Shown piece after piece: positions 24,610 to 35,478 of a DNA stretch of 64,000 bases. A program made the position numbers and the translations under genes. Where the stretch lies: the NCBI GenBank assembly GCA_001632425.1, contig KV425572.1, positions 115,656-179,655 on the forward strand. Direction: 5' to 3'. Below the pieces are notes generated by a model. That model did no database searches. It had not been told where the DNA came from and was given only the letters and a program-made list of their open reading frames with translations. The stretch is from Neolentinus lepideus HHB14362 ss-1. Taxonomy: Eukaryota; Basidiomycota; Agaricomycetes; Gloeophyllales; Gloeophyllaceae. Within the stretch, counting starts at the first letter, position 1, and the number at the start of each line of letters is the position of its first letter.

Positions 24610-27600
24610 ATGTGTCGAGCTCTCATCGCCGCCGCCGTCGACGAGCAAGAGCGGCTCGTACCATCGCAGTCGTGCTCGGCGCCGGGACGCTTGGCGACGA
24701 GACTCACTATGCTATTCAGCGGCGCATCCATCGCTGGCACGTCCTTCTCGTCAAAGAAGTGGGGAGACGGCGAGCTGGTGCCCATGCCTGATCTGAACTC
24801 GCCGGAGACGCTCAACCTGGCAGAGGCGAGAGAGAAGAGGGCGTCGACGCTCGCATCGACGACGGCGCCAGTGTCCCCTGCCGCGTTGGACGCTTTGCTC
24901 CCCCACCCGGCGGTGTCTGCGTCTTCGGACAGGAAGCGGCGGAAACGCGCCAGGGTCCATATAAATTTCAGGTTACACTGGTCGATGCTGAAGAAACGGA
25001 TGACGAACGGTTCGGCACCGTCAACGTCGTCTCTTATGATCGAATCGTCGGGGGTGGATAGCCTGCACAGGCCGTGGGCAGCAAAGGCGGACGCGCTGGC
25101 GGAGAACGGGATAGTGGACGAGGTGGTGGTAGATCGCATATGGTCCGAGGGCATCAAGAGCTCGGGTTCTCCGTCGGATTTCGAGGGAACGCCGGAGAAA
25201 AGCACCAGCCACCAGCCTGGGACGAACACCGATCACGAGAGTTTCACGCAGATAGAGGGCTTTTGGGCTTCGTCGACCCCTCTCCTATTCCTGCGGGGAA
25301 GGCTATGGCCGCCGATTGACAAGTTCTTCAACTTGCGGTTTGATGACGGTCCCAGCGAGGAACATTACACGAGGGAGAATTGGTTCCTGAAAAAGGTGCG
25401 CATTTCCCGCTGTTTTCTAACCGTATATTTATGCTGTTACAGCCCCTCGCGGTATGGGCATCTGTGTTCTACGTCCTTAATTGGACTCTGGCAGCCGCTT
25501 TCACTCCTAAACCTCTCGTCCTTGCGGACTACATATTCTACTTCGGGGTAAGTGCATTCTAATACCCTAGTTAAGTCCTGGAATATGACACACTCTATTG
25601 TAGATCTCAACCGCTGTCACAATACCCCTGCCTTTCATGGTCATCTTCGACTGGCCCCGCGACCACAGCTTTTTTTACCAGATCTTCCTTTGCTTCTCAA
25701 CATGGTGCTGGTCCTGCTACCAGATCGTCTACATGTGCGGCGCAGTCAAAATTCCGATCGCTCCACGATATCTAATTATCTCATACCCAGGTATTTCTGC
25801 GGCTTCTACACGGACGAGCTGCAACACTCGTACTTCACATGCGGGAACAAAGACTTTCTCGCGACGTTCTAGTGAGTCCCCCCATACAGCCACCTTTGGT
25901 TGAGATCGTCTGCTTATGGTTGCGCTGGCGCCTTTGAAGCTGGTCGGCGGGGCTGGCGGCGGTCTCGCTGTTTGGCTTGAAGCAGCACCGGTTCCCGCAT
26001 ATGGTTGGCGCGATATGCTGGTTCATACTGTGAGTGCCGGTTGTCCCGGTTGTCCGTAGCCTACCCGAGGGCGCACTGTGACGTGTTTTCAGGGCTTGCG
26101 TACTCATCCTCCCTGACCGACATACGTGGACGCGCAGTGAGTACAGTGGTCGACCATTTCTATTGGGTTTTGTTGCTGATATCTGAGTCGTATAGACGTG
26201 ATCAATCACTTTGTGTACCAGTTTTTCCTTCTGTACGTGCACTACAGCCGAGAAAATGTGAGGCCCACTTCGCCGTGCTCACACTACCATTTCCACGTCC
26301 TCCTCCGCGTTCTCTGTCCCCCCTTAAACTCTAACCTTACCTTCTTTATCCCTTGACCTCGTGACGTCATTCACGTTTCTCCGACATTCGTGCTGACGTA
26401 TTTTGGGCAGGGCGAGCGACGGCTATATATGCTGCGTGACCAGGTCAAGAAAGCGTGGCGGACGACGCAGAAGGCGAGGATCAATGAGGGGAAGGCGGCG
26501 GATTCGAAGCGGCGGCTGACCTCGTGAGTGATTTTCGCGGGATATATTGGGAGTTTGAAGTTAAGTAAGGGATCCTGGGATCTAGATATGTGTTCCATGA
26601 TAAGTATCTTCTCGGTGTTTTTTAGTGGAGGCTGCTTGAGCTCATTTTGGGTGTTTGGCGTATTTACAGGTGCGAGTTCCGTTGAATACGGCTTGTGAGT
26701 GGGGTGTGGTTTTCTTTTGAGGTGCGGGGTGGCTGACTTTTGAGGATGTGTACAGTGCTTGCGGTGCAGAATATGGATGCTGCTGGGACGGTCCCGAAAA
26801 ACCAGCAGATCGAGTTTAAGGCTCTGGAAGGTAGTCTGAGTATGATGTCTAAAGGTGTGTGGTTATGTCACTGCACAAATGCTATTATGTCACATTATCG
26901 TCTCGTTCTAGTGCTGAATGACGTCCTTGACTTGTACGTATATATTTATCATGATCGAATTGTTGCACTGATATGAATGCCGGGGTGTATTTAGCGATCG
27001 TATGGACAGTGGCCGGTTTGAGTCTGTGTCGAAACCGTACTCGTTCCATCAGGTGATGCGATCTATGCTTGTGCCCCTTCAACTAGCGACGAATGCGCGA
27101 AATCTGGAACTGGTCACTGAATTTGACGAGAATATCGATTTGGTGCGTGTATTCCTAGGCTTTTTCGTGTACGTGCGTGCGTGGCAATTTAATTAAACTG
27201 TGACCGCCACAGGTCGCACGGAAAGCTGCGTACACGGCTATGGGCCATTCGCCAGACGCGGTTGAGAAGCTCGTGCAGGAACAACAGGACGAGGACGGGA
27301 TCGTGTGCGGCGACGAAACGCGGTTCCGGCAGATTATTACGAACCTTGCGAGCAATGCGTGCAAGTTTACGCAGTCTGGGGGGAAGCTCACGGTCAGGAC
27401 GCGGCTTGTTCTGCCCGACGTGGTGACGTGCGAGCCCCCTTGCTCGGAGGGCGGCCTTACTGAGCTGACGGTCCCGGAAACGGCTGTGTCGGATGCTGAG
27501 CAGGGATCAAGTGGTGGTGGTGAGGTGCGGGACCATGATGTGCTGTCGACGACGCATTTGAGCCAGCATAATTTGCATCACGCGCAAGCGGGGCCGTTGG

Positions 27601-29032
27601 AGTGGATTGTGGTGAGGATTGAGGTGACGGATACGGGGTGTGGGATTAGGCCGAAGGATATGGCGCATAGCAAGTTGTTCTCTGCGTTTAATCAGACTGA
27701 GCAGGGGAGGCAGCAAGGTATGTGGTGCTTTGGGTGAGTGGGTGCTGCTGCTTATGTAGGTGTTATTAGGAGGCAAGGGAACTGGGTTGGGGCTTGCGCT
27801 TGTAAGGCAGATTGTGATGTTGAGCCGGGGGAGGCTTGGTGTGCGCTCGAAGGTAGGCGAGGGATCGACGTTTTGGGTGGAACTGCGTAAGTGAAGTGTG
27901 GAGTCCGATCGGTGTTTTCGATCTTGACAATGCTTTTGTAGCGCTTGGTGTGGGGGCAAAGGCGATTCAGGGTGTCACTCCCCCGCCTAACCTGGTGGAG
28001 CGCGCGGACGAATTGGGTATCCCTTCGCTTCCTCACGACGTGGACAAGGCGAGTAGTCTCGCTCGGAATAAACGGAATTCGTCAGCGTTCACTACGATCA
28101 TGGAGCAAGGTTCATTGTTTCTTTTCTTTTCTGCTTTCGTTGCTCAGATGCCATCTACCGTTTAGGAGGTTTGGTCGAGCTGATCCCGAGTAAACATGGG
28201 GAGGCACCCGTGCTCACCCGGACGATCGGCGATCCTAATACTGGTACAGGGGCAGAGACATCAACGCCTCCAGAAATGTGGGAACCCTCATCGCCAGATC
28301 CTTCGCCTCCTGTGGATACTCCGCGCGCGACTGCCCGGCCTTCACACGTTGACCTACCCAAACCTCAGCAATTCACGTCATACGACTTTTCTGATCCTGT
28401 CGCATCGTCTTCGTCGACTTTAGCTCAGGGTCAGACGCCCGCTTCGGTGAGGACTGACCCGTCCACGCCGCCCGTTGAGTTTGAGGGAGGGCTGCATGTT
28501 TTGGTCGTTGACGACGACCCGCTAACGCGGATGCTCATGAAGCGCCTTTTGACGAGAGTTGGGTGTCGCGTGTCGACGGCAGAGAACGGGGAAGTCGCGC
28601 TGGAGATGATCTTGAATGGCACAAGGCCTACGCCCTCATCGGAGACGCCCAGTACTCAGGGATCTGAGTCTTCGCAGAGTTCGGGGCCGCAGATGGTGGA
28701 CGAGACTCGGTTCGCAGTCGTCTTTTTAGACAACCAGATGCCAGTGATGTCTGGTCTCGATACGGTGTCCAAGCTGCGTGAGGCTGGCAGACGCGATTTT
28801 GTGGTCGGTGTTACTGGAAATGCCTTGCTGCAGGACCAGGAAGATTATTTGCAAGCTGGGGTGGATCAGTAAGTGGTTTTGTATATTCCACTATGTGCTG
28901 GGAGCTGACTTTTCGTCTAGTGTCTTGACAAAACCTGTTTTGGAGAAGAGTCTGAGAAGTATGTTGGCGTTGGCCGACGCACGACGAAAACGGGGGCTAC
29001 TAGAGCATCAGCCGCCACCGCCACCCTCATGA
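24610..29032 (+). CDS. Membrane hybrid histidine kinase with receiver domain
   Basis: Eighteen exons: 24610-25395, 25443-25547, 25604-25734, 25791-25871, 25940-26029, 26093-26136, 26196-26257, 26411-26523, 26586-about 26600, 26670-26694, 26756-26854, 26912-26933, 26995-27142, 27213-27717, 27770-27886, 27942-28109, 28166-28868 and 28921-29032; about 1,108 residues. A polar N-terminus (about 260 aa) precedes several membrane helices (about 265-410). Then come the H box (YVFHEVRVPLN, His475), N box (FRQIITNLASNACKF), G1 (VTDTGCGI), F and G2 (GGKGTGLGLALV), and a receiver with VVDDDP, acceptor Asp1026 in FLDNQMP, GVTGNA and TKPV. The usual product senses osmotic or other stress and feeds a Ypd1/HOG-type phosphorelay. 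The donor after the H-box exon is not canonical (see findings). An in-frame ATG at 24709 is an alternative start. Confidence 0.88.
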
Positions 29033-29459
29033 ATTTTGCTCTTCAAGTGCATCTATTCTTGTTTTCTTGGGTTTATAGTGGGAACCTGCATTGTATTTTT
29101 CTGTTGTCAGTCATTTGTCGTCGTCTATCCCCGCACTCATCACAGAACCATATATCGCATATCTTATTTAATATCATAGTCGTATGTATTACTGGAACAC
29201 GCTTTCGCTCACATTCATATAGCTTGCGATGATGTTGCCATGTACTAGTAGTTTACGAGGGAGGTCTATGCATCATTGTCTTTGTGGATTGGGGGGAATG
29301 TCCTCATCTTCCATATCAGGAGACGGAACTTCGAGGATCGCGCTTGTGGCGCGACATTTATTGTCATACGTGACGCGTAGTGTGACTATAGGAATTCTAC
29401 GCCTCGACGCGTCCGAGTCATTCTTCTCAGTAACCTTCACATTCACGTCAAATGCAACA
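29033..29459. other. Histidine-kinase 3' flank
   Basis: About 430 bp between the histidine kinase stop and the first recognisable codon of the ankyrin relic. An open frame crosses the right part but shows no similarity before 29460. Confidence 0.5.
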
Positions 29460-30240
29460 ATGTCGACCTCGACTCCAAAACCAATGATACCTGCAAAACT
29501 CCTCCAAGAATTCGAGGCAAATAAGCCACTCGCGACTATACCCTTTCTTTAATATCCGAGCCATATTAGCATACCATACGCAACGAGTTGGCCAAGAAGA
29601 ATGACATGCCGTCCGACCTCAGAAGCTGTCCCGGGTCTCCTTCACAATTCCCACTCCGTCGAGAAGGGAAAGACTATTAATTACATACACTATTCCGCTG
29701 AGCCTCGGCGACGTTTCTCTGGCGGTTGAGATAATCCGACTGGTGAGTCAATCGATCCCAAAGACGCTGGAGGACGTATGCATTATCCCTCTGACATTCA
29801 GCAGTTGCTTCGAGGAATACACCTTTCGGTCAGATGCTGTGGTCCAAGCCCGCTCGCTCTCAAGAAGGAACCTGGAATGGCGGAGCTCATGATAGTCCGC
29901 ATCTCCTTATCGAGCAACACGCTGATGTCAACTTCTATTAACGACATCACTTCATTGGATCTGGCTTGTGGAATCAAGGACTGGGCTCTCACCACGGTCT
30001 CTACTACACCACGGTGCTGACCCGAACCTGCGTTCCGTCGAGATCCTTTGTGCAGCTTCATTTGCAGAAACTGATGAGAGACGTCCGGGAGGCGCGAACG
30101 TCCCGCTAGGCTATGTCCTTGACGATCATTGGTAAAATACCAAGCTGCAAAGGACAGTCCCTATCCTCTTCAATTTGCCTGCAGATGCGCAAGTCTTCTG
30201 GCAAGTGCTTGTCTAAACGAAACATGGAATGGCGTGAATA
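29460..30240 (+). pseudogene. Decayed ankyrin-repeat gene (duplicate of 1815-2477)
   Basis: Starts with an intact-looking N-terminus (MSTSTPKPMIPAKLLQEFEA, 29460), then loses frame repeatedly. Recognisable pieces are EKGKT...IDPKDAGGR, QQLLRGIHLS, ELMIVRISLSSNTLMS..., ITSLDLACGIKDW and SLVKYQAAKDSPYPLQFAC, separated by stops and indels. The order is that of a basidiomycete ankyrin protein. It precedes the secreted-family gene at 30636 on the same strand, just as the relic at 1815-2477 precedes copy 1, and the DNA is alignable along its length. It keeps more of the 5' end than its partner. Confidence 0.72.
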
Positions 30241-30588
30241 ATGGGACGATCTCGTCCCACCCCATCCCTCCACAAAGCTGTGTATATGATTCCCTAATAT
30301 GGCGTCGTCGACCGCAAGGGTTGTTAGCGGCTTTGCATTTACTAGTACTAAATCCTGGTGCTCATCTCGTCTCTGCTAGATTGGTTTGGACACAGGACTT
30401 ATCAGACGTTCCCGACAGTTGCCGCACTTTCTCGGGGCATGAAGCTTCCCAATAGGATCGAAATACCACGATGCAAGAGAAGGGGACCAACTCAAGAGTT
30501 TTGCTTGCTGCGCATGCTCGACTGTTCAGCAGCGGGTCTGATCATGGCGTTCAATATATAAGGCTTGGTTTTGCGTTAATGGTCATTT

Positions 30589-30595
30589 TATATAA
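30589..30595 (+). promoter_or_regulatory. TATA box of secreted-family copy 3
   Basis: TATATAA 41 nt before the ATG at 30636, followed by a leader nearly identical to that of copy 1 (GAGCCAGCTTCACGTTGAAT). Confidence 0.6.
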
Positions 30596-30635
30596 GAGCC
30601 AGCTTCACGTTGAATAGGCGTGGCGTCCATCGAAG

Positions 30636-32198
30636 ATGCGGTCTCTTGCTCTAGCCTTGCCGACGCTCGCTGTCCTGGTCGGTGCGACTCCAACGCCTCT
30701 GGGATCTTTGACTTCACCATCTGACCTTACTACCCACGCCAATCACGTCTTTAACGCAATCCACTCAGCGCTGCGGCAGTGGGGGTCGTCGCTGAACCAC
30801 AACGGCATGTCCTATTTCCTCCCCACGGTCCCTAAGGGTACGCAGCTGTACCACGGTACTAGTAAGGAGGAGCAAACCTCGGGCATGGAGTGGCTGGCGT
30901 ATGAACCAGAGCCTTCGCTGTTCTTTTCTGGATTTCGGTGGCAATGGCCGCCGGTGAGAGGCCCCGGGGGTCCACTGAGTGGAGGACCATCGCTTGTCCA
31001 TGACAGCTTTGGGGTATATGATCAACAACAACCGCTGTTCGAAAGCGCACCCCCGGAAGACGACGACAACCTAGCAGGATACCTGCACACGTACCGCACT
31101 GTCCGCCCGCTCCGCCTCATCTACGTCGATGGCGAGGCAGCAGCCAAATCCGACAAAGGCACGCTTGACACGCAGGACTATATTCTCTTGAATGATACCG
31201 TGAAGAAGCATGGGTTCTGGGAGTATGAGCGTGCTAAGGGAATGTGTAACCTCGCTGCTACGGAGTGGAACGGTCAGATCGACGGCATTCTTCGCATGGA
31301 AAGCGGGTTCGAGATCGTCTTATGTTCGTTCAAGCTGAGCTTGGAGGTTGTCAGAATCGCTAGGGCGAAGTCCAATGGGGTCTCGGAGGAGAAGAGCTTG
31401 AATTATTACAGGGCCATTACGTCGCGGTACGACGGTATCGGCGGCGACAGGGCGCTGCTGAACTACGACCAGTTCGTCACCGGGTTCGATGCAAAGTACG
31501 GGATCGATTTGTTCCGAGAGATCGACGGACGCACGTTGCCTAGGCTCGCGAACGCCACCGCAGAACAAGTCGGGATGATGCGGGAAGACATTAGGCGGGT
31601 GGTGCTGGGGATGGGGACGGACGTCTCCTTGCCAGAGCACTCGTTCAACTGGCAGGGCACCGTGGACATGATCGTTGGCCGGTACGCTACCCGACTGAAG
31701 TACCTCGTCTCCCCCTCCTTGTCTATGCTCGAAGCATTCCAGCGTGAGATCAATAGTACATTGCAGCCATTCATTGACTATGCGAGACGCAACTCCACGG
31801 TCGAGAGCGAACGGTGTGCGGCGCAATTCATTCCAGAGACTGCGCCGACGCCGTCCAAGTCTATGGCGGCAGCTGCCGTCTCGCACGTCTCGCACACTAT
31901 CTGCTCGACTCTGTTATCCGCTGCTGAAGAGGACAGCTATGAGGCGGCTGTCGAGAAGGTGAAGGAGCTGATCGAGTATCTAAACTGGACGACGTGGAAG
32001 GAATGCGGGGCTTGTGATCCTGAGAAGCTTTGCATGATACCCATATGGCCTTTTGGATCACTTGAAGACTTCATTCACCCGACGTGTATGAATGCTACGC
32101 AGATATCCAGTCGAAGAGGATACTGGGTAGGGTCTGTCGGAGGCGTCCCCAGGCGCAGACTGGATGAAACTAAACCGAACGGCACAGCAGTGCTCTGA
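30636..32198 (+). CDS. Secreted fungal LYHGT-family protein, copy 3 (full length)
   Basis: Intronless, 520 residues. Signal peptide at residues 1-17; NHVFNAIHSALRQWGSS at about 36-52; NHNGMSYF at about 54-61; TQLYHGT at 69-75; EWLAYEPEPS at 85-94; GYLHTYRTVRPLRLIYVDG at about 148-166. Then come YERAKGMCNLAATEWNG, DGILRMESGFEIVLCSF and a C-terminal cysteine cluster (CGACDPEKLCMIPIWPFG...C) typical of a disulfide-stabilised extracellular protein. The DNA, promoter and upstream ankyrin relic are shared with copy 1, so this is its inverted duplicate about 30 kb away; both have kept open frames while the linked ankyrin gene decayed. No enzyme activity is documented for the family that I know of. 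Confidence 0.9.
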   Translation: MRSLALALPTLAVLVGATPTPLGSLTSPSDLTTHANHVFNAIHSALRQWGSSLNHNGMSYFLPTVPKGTQLYHGTSKEEQTSGMEWLAYEPEPSLFFSGFRWQWPPVRGPGGPLSGGPSLVHDSFGVYDQQQPLFESAPPEDDDNLAGYLHTYRTVRPLRLIYVDGEAAAKSDKGTLDTQDYILLNDTVKKHGFWEYERAKGMCNLAATEWNGQIDGILRMESGFEIVLCSFKLSLEVVRIARAKSNGVSEEKSLNYYRAITSRYDGIGGDRALLNYDQFVTGFDAKYGIDLFREIDGRTLPRLANATAEQVGMMREDIRRVVLGMGTDVSLPEHSFNWQGTVDMIVGRYATRLKYLVSPSLSMLEAFQREINSTLQPFIDYARRNSTVESERCAAQFIPETAPTPSKSMAAAAVSHVSHTICSTLLSAAEEDSYEAAVEKVKELIEYLNWTTWKECGACDPEKLCMIPIWPFGSLEDFIHPTCMNATQISSRRGYWVGSVGGVPRRRLDETKPNGTAVL

Positions 32199-32479
32199 GA
32201 AGTAGAGATCCGACGTTCATTCTATATACCAATGCTTCCAATTTATTAGCTAGGTCGTTGGTTTGAATCGCTTGAGTAATCTCTTAGTCGTAGTCTCCCA
32301 CCGAATTGCCCTCTTGTTTGTGTGGCAGGAGGGCGGTGCTGTGGCTGTGCGAGAAGCGTTCTCAAAACAGATTTTCGGGGCCAGCGCTTATTCAAGCTTG
32401 CTTCACTGGACACCGTCAGTTGACTTCCTAGACATGGATGGAAATACGTCTCCTCTTGGGCCTCGAGTGTTTGGTGCAT

Positions 32480-33030
32480 TGCACATCGTCGGCTGCTAGT
32501 ACTAATAGTGCAGAAGCCATGGACGGACATCGCAACTGCAACACTATGATGCATCGAGGCGCAGGTGGTGTGCATGGGCATGCAAGCTCCTTATTGAACA
32601 GCATGCTATCTGGTTCGTGGCATCGAATATTGGGATCTAATGGCGCTATTATCAAATTTACTACTCGGTGCCGATCCGAATCGTCGTTCCCAAGGATTAA
32701 CTTCCGTCAACACATTGTCCTCGATGGATAACAAAAACTCGATTTCTGCGTCTAGTTCGTGAGGCTTCTCAGGGTCAAACTCGACCTGCTAGACCTTGTC
32801 TTTGCCTCTCTGGCCAATTATTGGTCAATTACCACCCTGAAAGTGCTAAACCATGGTCTCTGGAACTTATGTGTCGATATGGTTCCGGCAAAGACTACGG
32901 AAAATGTTGCGCCAAGCGCAACCTTGTTTCCAGGAGTCGTAGCATGCGATAACAAGGCAGCAATCACCACTCAAGCTAGCGCTTTCATCCCCAGGAGCTC
33001 TTATTCCTCTGCGATAGATGGAACGGCTTG
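32480..33030 (+). pseudogene. Second ankyrin/SEC-C relic
   Basis: Plus-strand pieces include LLLGADPNRRSQGLTS (about 32650-32700), then in a continuous stretch (about 32780-32930) RPARPCLCLSGQLLVNYHPE and CRYGSGKDYGKCCAKRN, a good SEC-C-type zinc motif with all cysteines. Stops interrupt the ankyrin part, and no start or full frame exists. It is diverged from the relics at 1815-2477 and 29460-30240, so it is a separate, probably older copy of the same gene family. Confidence 0.65.
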
Positions 33031-33965
33031 AGCCTCTAACAAAACGTGGGATACATATTGCAAGTACTCTGGCAGCCTCAGTTTTGGTGAAGCTGACAGA
33101 ACGTCCGACGCGGAGCGAGACATCAGTGTGCCCATTTTTTCATATTGAGAAATAATGGCCGTCCCCGGTTATAGCACTTCGTGGATCCCGCATCTGTATC
33201 GCCTTGCCGAGGACCTGCTGTCTGCCCATTAAGGGAGGTGCCGCTCGAGACGAATCCTTGCTCCATCACAGGCCTAAAGTCGCAAGTGCTCCGTGGTGGA
33301 ACGTGAAGAAATCCTAAAACTAAGTTAAGAGGCCCACAATGTATGCTTTTCTCTCCTGGAATCCCTGTACATTCTTCATTGTCTTGCTTTGCAGTATACA
33401 ACTTTCAGACAGAACATTCATCGCCCTTAAACTCAATGGTTAATACCTGGGTTCGTAAAGGAACATTATGGTTTCAAATCAGAGCCTACAAGATCTTCTA
33501 TCGCGCACTCGTCCAGGTGTTCGTCGTTTGCACAACGTTCTACGACCATCCATTACCGAAGAAACCATCTAGTTATCTAAAACGGTACCAACCTGCCCCT
33601 TTGATCTGATCCTATCTCTTCAAATCATGAGTAAATCTCATAACATATCGCCTCATCGTCTACGACTCTCCGCGCATCGCGTCCCAATCGCACTTCTTCA
33701 TCCCGGCCTTCCTAGTTCGTGTCGTGATCAGAATCATGCTGCCCTTCCGTCCCTCTTACCACACCACCACAGTGATGTGAATTTAGCATACTGATGTCGT
33801 CGCATCGGCGTGTATTTGAGGATTGTCCGGTGCAGGTAATTATTATACATCAAACCTACCTTGTCGGTACATCTTGCCTAGTGCGTGCAGAGGATCACGT
33901 GCCGTCGACTTCTACTCTCGACTATCATCCTCCCTTATCCTTACCCATCGCACCACCATCCACTC
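33031..33965. other. Intergenic, no gene seen
   Basis: No frame with recognisable similarity. The final 200 bp, including CCTCCCTTATCC-type pyrimidine tracts just before 33966, is probably the leader of the BTB copy that follows. Confidence 0.5.
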
Positions 33966-35088
33966 ATGGCCTCTGAAATGAAAACAAAGAAGTCATCATC
34001 TGAGACCCATGAAACACCCCAACGGCAACCAACTGGTAAGTATCGGGACCAAAGTGAGCCGCCCGTGGCTAACAAGTCTCAAAACCACCGTGTGTTTAGA
34101 ACGACTGTTCTAGAGAGATCCCACTGCTGATGTCATCCTGCGGTCCATGGACCTGGTCGACTTTCGCGCCCACAAGCTCATCCTGTCCTTCGCGTCCCCA
34201 TTATTTCGCGATATGTTCAGTGTCGGTAAATCCAGCGGCCATATGCCAGGCCAAAATGATGGGCGTTCAGCAGCGGATCGTGTCGTACCCATGACGGAGG
34301 AGACAGCTGATGTCGTCGAAAAGCTGTTGCTGCTGTGTTACCCTGTCGAACCACCGAGCTGGGAAAGCGCAAGCCAGATACATCCTGTCCTGGCTGCCGC
34401 GATCAAATACCAGCTAGAAACAATTTCGACGACACTGAGGAAAGAGTTGATGTCCCCAAGGTTCTTACAAAGTGAACCGTTACGGATCTTCGCAATCGCG
34501 TGCCATCTAAAACTTAGCGACGAAGCGCGAGTAGCGGCAGTGCATACTCTGCGGCAGCCTATGATCTTTGAGGGTGCTATAAAAGAGTTGCAATTCGTCT
34601 CGAGTCTTTCCGTGTATCGACTCTTCGAGTTTCGAGAGGCGTCCCGCAAAGCCGTTACGGTGCTGGCTGTCGACTCAGATACTGGTTCCGTGGATTTGGT
34701 CTCTAAGGACACCACCTGGATCTGGTTCACATGCGTAGGCACCTTTGCAGGGACACAATGCCCTTGGTCCCCTCGGTTTAGGAGAAAGGTCACTCCGTGG
34801 TGGTTCACTTACTTGGGTAGCGCTTCTTCCGCTCTGTCACAGAAACCTTCCGGCAGCTCTGTAACGTCGGACTCGACGCTGCTAGCCGCACTCAATGAAG
34901 CATCCGCCTGTAATAAATGCTCTTCGGAAGCATACTCGGACCTCGCACGCTTCAGTAAACTACTTGCGGCGGCAGTCGATAAGAAAGTTGAGGAGGTGAG
35001 CGCAAGACTAAATGTTATGGCTAGTCATGCTCATCGCTTCGAATTCAGATCTCCAACACCTATGACTTCTGTGCTACCTGGTGAATGA
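33966..35088 (+). pseudogene. BTB/POZ-domain protein gene with in-frame nonsense codon
   Basis: Exon 1 starts at ATG 33966 (MASEMKTKKSSSE) and ends before a GTAAGT donor near 34035; the acceptor is at 34099. In the spliced frame the second exon begins ERLF, then TAG at 34111-34113, then RDPTADVILRSMDLVDFRAHKL and a long open frame to 35088. The homologous copy at 36998-38050 has CAG at the TAG position. The BTB fold (VILRS..., FRAHKLILSFASPLFRDMF) is followed by a helical region and a C-terminal block (SEAYSDLARFSKLLAAAVD). Without readthrough only an N-terminally truncated product from ATG 34147 is possible, which would lack the first BTB strand. Intact relatives form large basidiomycete families of unknown role. 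Confidence 0.72.
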
Positions 35089-35478
35089 GTTAATGCGGTC
35101 AGTGGACGTATGTGATCAAGGATGTACCGGCTTGAATATTAAGAGCGCTCATTGCATGGGTGATCCTCCCTTTCTTTCGTCACCGACAGGCATTTGTAAA
35201 AGCTTGTTCTTGTGTATTAGTACTTTCTCTTTCATGCTCAATCGTGAACTAACCATTCTTGTTTACTTTCCGAATAACGCGACGATCGAGTGCTAAGTAC
35301 ATTCGGAGCATCCCCGCCACAAGCGTGGATACGCGCCGGGTCGCGTACGTGGCAACTTCCTCCAAGTTGAAACATGACCAGTACTGTAACTCTACTTTAC
35401 CGCCCTCCCTCTGCTACCACATCAATAAATACGCGGTAGGATATCTCGCACGTATACTGGGGCCGTACTGTGCGAGAC

